DNA of 9,193 nt, taken from assembly GCA_030427215.1 (NCBI GenBank), contig JAUHXB010000036.1, positions 1 through 9,193 of the forward strand. Reading direction: 5' to 3'. This document shows, piece by piece, positions 1 to 5,849 of the stretch; the stretch's first letter is position 1; each line of letters starts with the position of its first letter. Made by a program: the position numbers and the translations under genes. The notes below the pieces were generated by a model. It worked only from the letters and a program-made list of their open reading frames with translations, was not told where the DNA came from and searched no databases. The stretch is from Alphaproteobacteria bacterium. GTDB lineage: Bacteria; Pseudomonadota; Alphaproteobacteria; Micavibrionales; UBA1664.

Positions 1-701
1 AAAAAACCATTAGGGACAAGATAGCTCCGAATCTGTGGAAGAATCACTTTATACGGATTAAGGCCATCCTCACCACCATCCAAGGCGCCCATCGGATCGT
101 AAGATTTCGCCTCTTTTTCCAAAGTGGGAATCACATTTGTTTCAATATAAGGCGGATTGGAAATGATAATATCAAATTGTCCTTCCACGTTATCAAACCA
201 ATTGGATTTCATAAATTCTATGCGGTCACATAGGTTTAATTTATCCGTATTTTTTTTTGCCACGCTAAGGGCATTATCGGAAATATCCGTTGCGACCGCT
301 CGTGCATTCGGAAGTTCTGCCAATAATGTTAAGACCAAACAGCCTGAGCCCGTTCCCAAATCCAAAATTGTATAGCCTTTACTCGAATCACATTGCTTTA
401 AAACCTCTTCAATTAAAATTTCTGAATCTGGTCTGGGGTCTAAAACATCCTCATTCACAATAAAATCACGTCCATAGAATTCTTTCTTTCCAATGATTTT
501 GGAAATGGGCCGTCCGTTCAGGCGTTGAGATATCATATTGTCCAATGTCTCTTTATGGTCTTCATTCCACTCGATATAACTCATTGTGATCAGGTCCGCA
601 TCACTCAACCCTGTCACATGCCTCATCAGCATGCGCGCCTCAAGCGCGGAGTTTAGTTTTTTACCAATAAATTTTAATGTGGCGTGATCTGGTAAATTCA
701 T
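1..701 (-). CDS. prmC: Release factor glutamine N5-methyltransferase PrmC, 3' end beyond the window
   Basis: Methylates the glutamine of the GGQ motif in peptide release factors RF1 and RF2, using S-adenosylmethionine, in the cytoplasm. I translated the minus strand from the ATG at 701-699 and it stays open to base 1, giving 233 codons, so about 50 C-terminal residues are missing compared with the usual 280-290. The N-terminal helical domain is followed by the family signature at about residues 63-94 (GRPISKIIG, EFYG, then PRPDSE in place of the common PRPETE). Next come the SAM-binding motif DLGTGSG at 114-120, the catalytic NPPY at 182-185, and ALDGGEDGL at 206-214. There is no clear Shine-Dalgarno sequence. 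It is divergent from atpI, with only 52 bases between the starts. Alphaproteobacteria usually place it beside prfA, which cannot be seen here. The family call is secure. Confidence 0.95.
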   Translation of the reverse strand, partial: MNLPDHATLKFIGKKLNSALEARMLMRHVTGLSDADLITMSYIEWNEDHKETLDNMISQRLNGRPISKIIGKKEFYGRDFIVNEDVLDPRPDSEILIEEVLKQCDSSKGYTILDLGTGSGCLVLTLLAELPNARAVATDISDNALSVAKKNTDKLNLCDRIEFMKSNWFDNVEGQFDIIISNPPYIETNVIPTLEKEAKSYDPMGALDGGEDGLNPYKVILPQIRSYLVPNGF

Positions 702-718
702 ATTCGCTATTCTTTCAT

Positions 719-747
719 TTGACTGTTTCGAAAGTATATTCAAAAAT
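719..747 (+). promoter_or_regulatory. Weak candidate promoter of the atp F0 operon
   Basis: TTGACT at 719-724 matches the -35 consensus in five of six bases. With a 17-base spacer the -10 would be AAAAAT at 742-747 (four of six), putting the start of transcription at about the atpI ATG. The better-looking TATATT at 735-740 is too close to TTGACT (10 bases) and has no good -35 of its own. Either reading gives a very short or absent leader. Promoters further upstream, inside prmC, are not excluded. Confidence 0.25.
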
Positions 748-760
748 AAAACCATGACAA
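733..760 (-). promoter_or_regulatory. Candidate promoter of prmC
   Basis: Read on the minus strand, TTGTCA (760-755, five of six matches to the -35 consensus) is followed after 16 bases by TATACT (738-733, five of six matches to the -10 consensus). This would start transcription near 726, about 25 bases before the prmC ATG. The -35 box overlaps the atpI start codon. This is a motif match only, and AT-rich spacers produce such matches by chance. Confidence 0.35.
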
Positions 761-1110
761 ACAAACTTGACCCACGCCTTGAAAAAATAAAATCTGAATT
801 GGCATCTTTAAAAAAAGAAGACAAAGACAAAACGGATAAACAAACCATTAAAGATAATGATCAGGAATCAATGTCGGTTGGATTACGTGCTGGTGCTGAA
901 CTCATCACCTCCATCGCCGCTGGTGGGCTTATTGGTTATGGCCTTGACCAATGGTTGGATACAAAGCCAATTTTCTTGATCATCATGCTTCTTCTTGGTA
1001 TCGCAACAGGGTTTGTCAATGTTTGGCGCACCACGCAAAATATGGGATATCAGGTCGGATATAAAGATATTCAAAAAAGTAACAAAAACATCAAAAAAGA
1101 TATTGATTAA
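754..1110 (+). CDS. atpI: AtpI/AtpZ-family ATP synthase assembly protein
   Basis: Small inner-membrane protein encoded first in F0 operons. Family members help assemble the c-ring and have been linked to Mg2+ handling. The 118-residue product has a highly charged, lysine-rich N-terminal region (1-45). Two membrane helices follow, at about 47-64 and 73-90, joined by the short loop DQWLDTKP at 65-72. The glycine pattern in the helices (AAGGLIGYGLD, LLGIATGFVNVWR) is typical of the ATPase_gene1 family. The tail is again lysine-rich. The ATG at 754 is the only reasonable start. No Shine-Dalgarno sequence precedes it, and a short or absent leader is possible. It is separated from atpB by 28 bases. 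The family is confident; the exact role in assembly is taken from relatives. Confidence 0.9.
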   Translation: MTNKLDPRLEKIKSELASLKKEDKDKTDKQTIKDNDQESMSVGLRAGAELITSIAAGGLIGYGLDQWLDTKPIFLIIMLLLGIATGFVNVWRTTQNMGYQVGYKDIQKSNKNIKKDID

Positions 1111-1138
1111 ACAGATTAAACCGTTATTTTAACGATCA

Positions 1139-1864
1139 ATGGCTGATCCTTTAAAGCAATTTGAAATCAAACCCCTTATTCCGTTGGATATTGCGGGTTA
1201 TGATGTATCATTCACCAATTCCGCAATGTGGATGGCGATTGCCGTTGTCACATCATTGGTATTTTTCCTAATCGCAACACGAAAACCACAAATGGTTCCT
1301 GGGCGCGCGCAGGTATTTGCCGAATCAATGTATGAATTTATTGCCGGAATGGTGCGCGACAATATTGGATCAAAAGGCCGCGAATATTTCCCTCTTATCT
1401 TCACAATTTTTGTTGTCGTTTTAATGGGGAATATGTTGGGTATGATTCCTTATTCATTCACTTACACGTCTCACATCGCCGTAACCATGGGATTGGCACT
1501 GGCTATATTCATCTTTGTAACAATATTAGGATTTGTAAAACACGGCACACATTTTTTCAGCCTGTTTTGCCCTGAAGGTGTTCCATGGGCATTGAAGCCA
1601 CTGATTATTCCTATCGAAGTATTATCTTATCTTATTCGCCCAGTAACATTGTCTGTGCGTTTGTTTGCCAACATGATGGCGGGACACTTAATGTTAAAAG
1701 TGTTTGCAGGATTTAGCGTCGCCATGGGTGTTGGACTGGGTATCGTTCCAATGTTTTTCAATGTTGCATTGATTGGGTTTGAATTTTTGATCGCATTTTT
1801 ACAAGCATACGTATTTACAATTCTTAGCTGCATTTATTTGAAAGATGCCATTGAATTGCATTAA
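1139..1864 (+). CDS. atpB: F0F1 ATP synthase subunit a
   Basis: Stator part of the proton channel in the inner membrane. It supplies the two half-channels facing the c-ring. The length of 241 residues is normal for Alphaproteobacteria. The essential arginine is R174 in LSVRLFANMMAGH. H183 and E215 occupy the positions of E. coli E219 and H245, the swapped His/Glu pair common in mitochondria and Alphaproteobacteria. Q222 in FLQAYVF matches E. coli Q252. Five or six hydrophobic helices can be traced, including about 30-46, 84-103, 114-133 and 198-236. The ATG at 1139 has no Shine-Dalgarno sequence, and a small inverted repeat lies just before it. It sits between atpI and atpE, as expected for this cluster. 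Confidence 0.97.
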   Translation: MADPLKQFEIKPLIPLDIAGYDVSFTNSAMWMAIAVVTSLVFFLIATRKPQMVPGRAQVFAESMYEFIAGMVRDNIGSKGREYFPLIFTIFVVVLMGNMLGMIPYSFTYTSHIAVTMGLALAIFIFVTILGFVKHGTHFFSLFCPEGVPWALKPLIIPIEVLSYLIRPVTLSVRLFANMMAGHLMLKVFAGFSVAMGVGLGIVPMFFNVALIGFEFLIAFLQAYVFTILSCIYLKDAIELH

Positions 1865-1867
1865 TAA

Positions 1868-1887
1868 ATGTTTAGGATACGAAACAT
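1868..1887 (+). repeat. Short AT-rich inverted repeat after atpB
   Basis: ATGTTT (1868-1873) and AAACAT (1882-1887) are perfect inverted copies with an 8-base loop, starting four bases after the atpB stop codon. The predicted hairpin is weak and is not followed by a T-run, so it is not an intrinsic terminator. It could be an mRNA processing or stability element, or chance. Confidence 0.3.
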
Positions 1888-1891
1888 ATTT

Positions 1892-1935
1892 ACTAATTAA
1901 CTTTAACTAACGACTAAAAAAGAAGGACTAAAATA
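1892..1935 (+). promoter_or_regulatory. Translation initiation region of atpE: strong ribosome binding site with ACTAA repeats
   Basis: The 71-base gap before atpE is the longest in the operon. It contains AGAAGGA at 1921-1927, the best-placed Shine-Dalgarno sequence in the window, 8 bases before the ATG at 1936. Upstream the leader is A/T-rich and unstructured, with ACTAA at 1892, 1906, 1913 and 1927. In E. coli the atpE leader is a well-known translational enhancer that makes the c subunit in excess over a. A similar purpose here is inferred from position and composition. Confidence 0.6.
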
Positions 1936-2160
1936 ATGGAATTAGAAGCAGCAAAATTAATCGCCGCAGCAATCGCCCTCCTCCCGATGTTTGGGGTTGG
2001 TATTGGACTGGGAATGATTTTCTCATCTTACAACGAAGCTGTGGGTCGTAACCCATCATCAGCGGAAGTTTTGGACAAAAAATTCTTCCTGACATTTGCT
2101 TTGACAGAGGCCTTGGCGATTTTCGCCCTTGTTGTGTCTTTGATCATCTTGTTCGGTTAA
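1936..2160 (+). CDS. atpE: F0F1 ATP synthase subunit c
   Basis: Forms the proton-driven rotor ring in the inner membrane. The 74-residue hairpin has helix 1 at about 5-32 with the glycine motif GVGIGLG at 20-26. The polar loop RNP (38-40) contacts the F1 stalk. Helix 2 at about 49-73 carries the proton-binding carboxylate E58 within LTEALAIF. A glutamate with this context and no obvious Na+-binding pattern suggests H+ coupling, although I cannot exclude otherwise. P17 inside helix 1 and E34 near the loop differ from the common alphaproteobacterial sequence as I remember it. The start is fixed by the strong ribosome binding site at 1921-1927, fitting the need for many copies per complex. Ring size cannot be read from the sequence. 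Confidence 0.97.
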   Translation: MELEAAKLIAAAIALLPMFGVGIGLGMIFSSYNEAVGRNPSSAEVLDKKFFLTFALTEALAIFALVVSLIILFG

Positions 2161-2182
2161 GAAAGATAATTGTAAAATTAAA

Positions 2183-2902
2183 ATGGTAAGAATAACCTTT
2201 ATCACACTGATATGTTTTATGTTTGCGTTGCCTGTAATGGCAACGTCAAATACCGATCCTGTTGTTGAGGTCGAGGTCTTACCATTTGATCTTACTGGTG
2301 CAAATGAGCCCAATACGAACAGCTTGTATGAGGGTGATACCGTTATGCAGGCCGACATTCACAGCAATAAAAAAGATGCCGGCCTTCCCCAGTTCGACAC
2401 AACGACATTTTCATCACAATTATTCTGGTTGGCGATTACATTTATTGTGATGTATTTCGCATTGGCAAAGGTCATTTTGCCTCGCCTATCAAAAGTGATG
2501 GAAGATCGTCAAATGACAATCAAATCTGACTTGGAAAAAGCAGATCAATTATCAAATGATGTTGAAAAAACGCGTCAGGCTTATGAAGATGAACTAGACA
2601 AGGCTCAGATAGAAGCCCGAGCGACATTGGCAAAAATCGAAAATGATTTGCGCAACAAGGCTATGGCTGATTCAAATGCATTTAAAGATAAGGCCGATCA
2701 ACAAATCAATGATTTGGAATCTCGCGCTGAACAGGCTAAGGATAAAATCAAAGATGATTTGACTGATATTGCCGAAAATTTAACCGCGGATGTTGTTGAA
2801 AAATTATCTTTCCTTAAAATTAATGAGGTCATGATTGCCGAAACGGTTAAGGGAAAAATTAACGGTAACGCAACCCCTGCACCAAAGAAAAAGGCGGCAT
2901 AA
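2183..2902 (+). CDS. atpF': F0F1 ATP synthase subunit b' with N-terminal signal-like extension
   Basis: Half of the b/b' heterodimeric peripheral stalk that holds F1 against subunit a. The 239-residue product is longer than the usual 160-180. It begins with a signal-peptide-like stretch (residues 1-20, hydrophobic core and VMA at the possible cleavage site). An acidic, Pro/Asn-containing linker follows (about 21-66). The classic b' entry follows: GLPQFDTTTF at 67-76, the membrane helix at about 78-97 and ILPRL at 98-102. From 103 to about 220 there is a long charged coiled coil. The tail is Pro/Ala/Lys-rich. An alternative ATG (M13, 2219) would destroy the signal-like segment, so 2183 is preferred, although its ribosome binding site is weak. 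It lies 22 bases after atpE and 3 bases before atpF. The b' assignment rests on gene order plus the LPQFD-type motif. Confidence 0.9.
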   Translation: MVRITFITLICFMFALPVMATSNTDPVVEVEVLPFDLTGANEPNTNSLYEGDTVMQADIHSNKKDAGLPQFDTTTFSSQLFWLAITFIVMYFALAKVILPRLSKVMEDRQMTIKSDLEKADQLSNDVEKTRQAYEDELDKAQIEARATLAKIENDLRNKAMADSNAFKDKADQQINDLESRAEQAKDKIKDDLTDIAENLTADVVEKLSFLKINEVMIAETVKGKINGNATPAPKKKAA

Positions 2903-2905
2903 ATC

Positions 2906-3394
2906 ATGGAATTATTTCAAGATGCAAATTTCTGGGTCGCCATTTCATTCGTTATTTTTATGGGTGTTGCCTGGATTTATGGTCGTAAATCCGCAATTGG
3001 ATCATTAGACAATAAAATCGATTCCATTAAATTAGAATTAGATAAGGCCGAAAGTCTGCGCGTTGAGGCACAAGAATTATTGGCCGAATATCAACGCAAA
3101 CATAAGGATGCGTTAGGCGAGGCCGAAATCATTATTGCCGAGGCTCGTAAAAATGCCGAAATGGTTCGCGAAAAAGCAGAAGAAGATCTGGCCCGTGCTA
3201 ATGACCGCCGTCAAAATCAATTGGATGAACGTTTGGCCCGTATCGAAGATAACGCACGTCAGGATATTTCCGATTATTTGGCAAAAATTGTCCTTCAGGC
3301 GTCTGAAGATATCCTTACAAAAAATATAGATGCCAAATCTGATAAGGCCATTATTAACAATGTGATGGACAATGTTCCCAAGACATTGAATTAA
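2906..3394 (+). CDS. atpF: F0F1 ATP synthase subunit b
   Basis: The second peripheral-stalk subunit, partner of b'. The 162 residues match the family length. There is a single N-terminal membrane helix at about 8-25, then the typical GRKSAIGSLDNK junction. A continuous charged heptad-like helix runs from about 35 to 140, rich in Ala, Glu, Arg and Lys (LAEYQRKHKDALGEAE, RKNAEMVREKAEEDL). It starts 3 bases after the b' stop codon, so the two stalk subunits are probably translationally coupled. No delta, alpha, gamma, beta or epsilon gene follows; in Alphaproteobacteria these lie in a separate F1 operon. The next gene, nadD, starts at most 77 bases downstream. Confidence 0.95.
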   Translation: MELFQDANFWVAISFVIFMGVAWIYGRKSAIGSLDNKIDSIKLELDKAESLRVEAQELLAEYQRKHKDALGEAEIIIAEARKNAEMVREKAEEDLARANDRRQNQLDERLARIEDNARQDISDYLAKIVLQASEDILTKNIDAKSDKAIINNVMDNVPKTLN

Positions 3395-3408
3395 ACCTTA
3401 TTCTTCAA

Positions 3409-4020
3409 TTGAAAAATCAAAATATCATCAAACATGGCCCTCACCTTCTCTCTTCTCGGCGGTGGGAAGGTATGCGTGTTGGATTATTAGGCGGATCGTT
3501 TAACCCCCCGCATGGCGGGCATATGCACATCGCGCAAAATGCACTTCGCCGCCATAAATTAAACGCGGTTTGGTGGATGGTCAGCCCACAAAACCCCTTA
3601 AAATCACAGAAAGATAATTTTGATAATCGATATGCCATGACACGCGCCTATGTCGCGCCTCACCCACGTATGATTGCCACGGATATCGAAACAAAGATGG
3701 ATATTCGATATAGTTATCAAACAATTCAAAAACTAAAAAAACGATTCCCAAAAACACAATTTGTGTGGATTGCAGGGATGGATAATGCCTTGATCTTTCA
3801 TCGGTGGGATCAATGGAAGGATCTTTTGCGCTCTATGCCCTTTATTTTTTTCAACCGTCCACCGAACATGATGACGATAAATAATAATGTTATTCGCATG
3901 TATCGCGGGCGCAAAAACGTCAAATGGTCCGTCCATGGGAAAACAAGGAATATTTCGTCTACTGCACTGCGAAAGAACAAGATTTCACAATTTTTAAAAA
4001 GTAAGCTATACTGGAAATAG
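3409..4020 (+). CDS. nadD: Nicotinate-nucleotide adenylyltransferase NadD, start uncertain
   Basis: Adenylates nicotinate mononucleotide to deamido-NAD in NAD synthesis, in the cytoplasm. Numbering from the TTG at 3409 (203 residues): GGSFNPPHGGH at 28-38 contains the nucleotidyltransferase HxGH motif. WIAGMDNALIFHRWDQW at 120-136 is a NadD signature. ISSTALRK at 182-189 is the C-terminal ISSTxxR motif. The start is ambiguous. ATG 3472 (M22, just before RVGLLGGSF) has GGGAAGG directly upstream but at very short spacing. TTG 3409 has no Shine-Dalgarno sequence, yet it keeps SSRRWEGMRVG, which resembles the short arginine/tryptophan extension I recall in many alphaproteobacterial NadD proteins. 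I report the longer form. The order nadD-rsfS-rlmH is a conserved neighbourhood. Confidence 0.92.
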   Translation: MKNQNIIKHGPHLLSSRRWEGMRVGLLGGSFNPPHGGHMHIAQNALRRHKLNAVWWMVSPQNPLKSQKDNFDNRYAMTRAYVAPHPRMIATDIETKMDIRYSYQTIQKLKKRFPKTQFVWIAGMDNALIFHRWDQWKDLLRSMPFIFFNRPPNMMTINNNVIRMYRGRKNVKWSVHGKTRNISSTALRKNKISQFLKSKLYWK

Positions 4021-4028
4021 CTATTCAT

Positions 4029-4034
4029 AAGGAG
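4029..4034 (+). promoter_or_regulatory. Shine-Dalgarno sequence of rsfS at unusually long spacing
   Basis: AAGGAG is a near-perfect anti-16S match but sits 14 bases before the rsfS ATG at 4049, longer than the usual 5-9. An in-frame TGA at 4040-4042 rules out any start between the two, so the ATG at 4049 (or the unlikely Met at 4076) must be used. Confidence 0.55.
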
Positions 4035-4048
4035 AAAACTGAAACCAT

Positions 4049-4429
4049 ATGGCTAACACACATTCGCCCGACACAATGCGGGATATTATTATAGAGGCGT
4101 TGGAAGATAACAAGGCCGAAGACATTGTGACAATTTCCCTAAAAGGCAAATCATCATTAGCGGATTATATGATTATCGCATCTGGGCGGTCATCGCGTCA
4201 TGTTGTGGGTCTGTCCAATCATATTACCGAGGCCTTGGCCAAAGCCGGTATGAACAAAGCCAAATTTGAGGGAAAAGACAATGGCGATTGGGTTTTGGGC
4301 GATAATGGTGACATTATCATTCACCTGTTCCGCCCCGAAGTTCGTGAATTTTATAATATTGAAAAAATCTGGTGCGATCCTGAATTTTTAGAGGAGTACG
4401 AGGCCAAGCGCGATTTGGTTGATGCCTAG
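4049..4429 (+). CDS. rsfS: Ribosomal silencing factor RsfS
   Basis: Binds ribosomal protein L14 on the large subunit and blocks joining with the small subunit, damping translation in poor nutrient conditions. The 126-residue product shows the family core: KAEDIVTISLKGKSSLADYMIIASGRSSRHV at about 22-52, then GDWVLGDNGDIIIHLFRPEVREFYNIEKIW at 79-108, which is the most conserved stretch of the RsfS/Iojap family. The C-terminal tail is short and acidic. Its position between nadD and rlmH is the usual one. The upstream gene ends 28 bases away and rlmH begins 3 bases after its stop codon, which points to one transcript. Confidence 0.96.
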   Translation: MANTHSPDTMRDIIIEALEDNKAEDIVTISLKGKSSLADYMIIASGRSSRHVVGLSNHITEALAKAGMNKAKFEGKDNGDWVLGDNGDIIIHLFRPEVREFYNIEKIWCDPEFLEEYEAKRDLVDA

Positions 4430-4432
4430 AGC

Positions 4433-4906
4433 ATGACCATCACAATTTTATGTCCGTCCCCTTTGTTAAAAGACAGTGATATTCAAAATCTGTCGCAAAA
4501 TTACATTAAGAAAATATCGAACACAGTTAACATACCCGATATTAAAGTGAAAATATCAAATAATGATACCCCTGACCTTGTGAAAAAAAAACAAGCGGAT
4601 GCCCTCCTCCTTCATATTCAAAAAACTGCTTCGCCTTTTATTATCACAATGGATGAGCGTGGTAAAAATATGGACAGCCCACAATTTGCTCAAAAAATTC
4701 AAGATATACAAAATAATGGTATATCCGATTTTATATTTGTTATTGGCGGGGCCTATGGTTTACACCCTGACATTTTAAAACATGCGGATATGTCACTGTC
4801 TTTTGGGTCAATGGTCTGGCCTCATCGGTTTGTCGGGGTTATGCTCTTGGAACAATTATACAGGGCACAACAAATTAATGCAGGCCACCCCTATCATAAA
4901 GATTAG
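4433..4906 (+). CDS. rlmH: 23S rRNA (pseudouridine-1915 N3) methyltransferase RlmH
   Basis: SPOUT-class methyltransferase that modifies pseudouridine 1915 in helix 69 of 23S rRNA on assembled ribosomes. It acts as a dimer with S-adenosylmethionine. The length of 157 residues is typical. Motifs: ITMDERGKNMDSPQFA at 71-86, the trefoil-knot loop FVIGGAYGL at 102-110, and the C-terminal PHRFVGVMLLEQLYRA at 130-145 ending in GHPYHKD. In E. coli and Staphylococcus the signature reads PHxxxRV, with Arg where this protein has G135 (codon GGG). Whether that impairs activity is unknown. A run of nine A residues lies at 4583-4591. The last 29 bases overlap the envC-like gene in another frame. Confidence 0.93.
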   Translation: MTITILCPSPLLKDSDIQNLSQNYIKKISNTVNIPDIKVKISNNDTPDLVKKKQADALLLHIQKTASPFIITMDERGKNMDSPQFAQKIQDIQNNGISDFIFVIGGAYGLHPDILKHADMSLSFGSMVWPHRFVGVMLLEQLYRAQQINAGHPYHKD

Positions 4907-5846
4907 CTTTTTTATCATTGTCATGATGTTCGCGTCTTCGGCATATTCTAATGACGTTATTGATGATTTAAAAACCCTGCAAAATCGAATTTCACAGTCA
5001 AAACAACAAGATCAAGCCCTAGAAGAAGAACAAACTGTTTTAAATGAAGAGTTAAAAGGCATGATGTCTGAATTTGATATGAAACGCCTTCGAACCGCGC
5101 AAATTTACCATCATTTACAATCATCTCTCAGGTCTCCTGCCCGATTAGGGTTTTTATCTAACACCCAAAAATACCAAGATTATTATCGTGATATTCAAAC
5201 ACAAACGCATCTGCAAAAAGCGATGGGAATTGAGTTATCAACATTGTCACAACAGATTTTAGCTATTGAAGAAAAACAGGCATCCATCAACGATTATAAG
5301 CGCAAACGAGATTTGTTGGCCCTGACAATTACGGGGCATATGAATGATATTCAATCCCTGCAAAATCAACGCCGCCCGATTGATGGTTACGAACCCCTAA
5401 TCCAATCGCTTCAAGATGATTACCAATCCCTGAATGATTTGGTTGCGGAAATTATCCCCGCCCTGAAAGTAATAGACAATGATCAACCTTTTTCAATCAC
5501 CCTACCCGTTTCAGGGATTGTGACACAGGTAGACAATGGCATTCATATCAAGGCCTCATCAGAATCATTAATTACCGCCCCATCATCAGGCATTGTCGCC
5601 TATGCCAACCGTCTGAAAAATTTGGGGAATATTGTAATTATCAATCATGGTAACGGATATATTTCAATTTTGCGTGGAATGAGTGATATTTATATCCGCG
5701 CGGGCCTATATGTTCAAAAAAATGAACCGGTTGGCCTGATGAGTAACGAAAAATGGGATAAAGCAATAAACAGCCCTATGCTTTATTACGAGCTGCGCTA
5801 TAATGATTCAATCATTAACCCTTTGACAAAAATAACAGGTTTATAA
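4878..5846 (+). CDS. EnvC-like murein hydrolase activator, LytM domain without catalytic residues
   Basis: Predicted periplasmic protein. EnvC-type factors activate amidases that split septal peptidoglycan at division. I chose the ATG at 4878 (322 residues) because it begins a clean signal peptide, MQATPIIKIS then a hydrophobic core, with cleavage likely after AYS (24). The in-frame ATG at 4782 would add an improbable Cys/Trp-rich leader read out of frame from rlmH. Residues 26-200 are coiled coil. Residues 206-318 form a LytM/M23-like fold: LPVSGIVTQVDNGIHIKAS, SSGIVAYA, INHGNGYISI, YELRYND, then NP. The metal-ligand histidines of active M23 peptidases are gone: HLHFE is replaced by MLYYE at 301-305 and the YAHL-type His by ILRG. 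Such loss is normal for EnvC. The gene overlaps rlmH by 29 bases and precedes ctpA by 3. Confidence 0.85.
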   Translation: MQATPIIKISFFIIVMMFASSAYSNDVIDDLKTLQNRISQSKQQDQALEEEQTVLNEELKGMMSEFDMKRLRTAQIYHHLQSSLRSPARLGFLSNTQKYQDYYRDIQTQTHLQKAMGIELSTLSQQILAIEEKQASINDYKRKRDLLALTITGHMNDIQSLQNQRRPIDGYEPLIQSLQDDYQSLNDLVAEIIPALKVIDNDQPFSITLPVSGIVTQVDNGIHIKASSESLITAPSSGIVAYANRLKNLGNIVIINHGNGYISILRGMSDIYIRAGLYVQKNEPVGLMSNEKWDKAINSPMLYYELRYNDSIINPLTKITGL

Positions 5847-5849
5847 TTT

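Noticed and set aside
157..375. Plus-strand 72-residue frame
   Set aside because: It lies wholly inside prmC on the opposite strand, and prmC translates with all its family motifs through this region.
1868..1891. Intrinsic terminator after atpB
   Set aside because: The stem is short and AT-only apart from one G-C pair, and there is no T-run. A terminator here would cut off the c and b subunits.
2059..2358. Minus-strand 99-residue frame across atpE and atpF'
   Set aside because: It is antisense to two well-supported genes, has a low-quality composition and no recognisable motif.
3961..4048. A regulatory RNA or riboswitch between nadD and rsfS
   Set aside because: The true gap is only 28 bases, too short, and it shows just a Shine-Dalgarno sequence.
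4782..4877. Longer N-terminus for the envC-like gene, from the ATG at 4782
   Set aside because: It would overlap rlmH by 125 bases and add a Cys/Trp-rich stretch without family resemblance. The ATG at 4878 begins a clean signal peptide.
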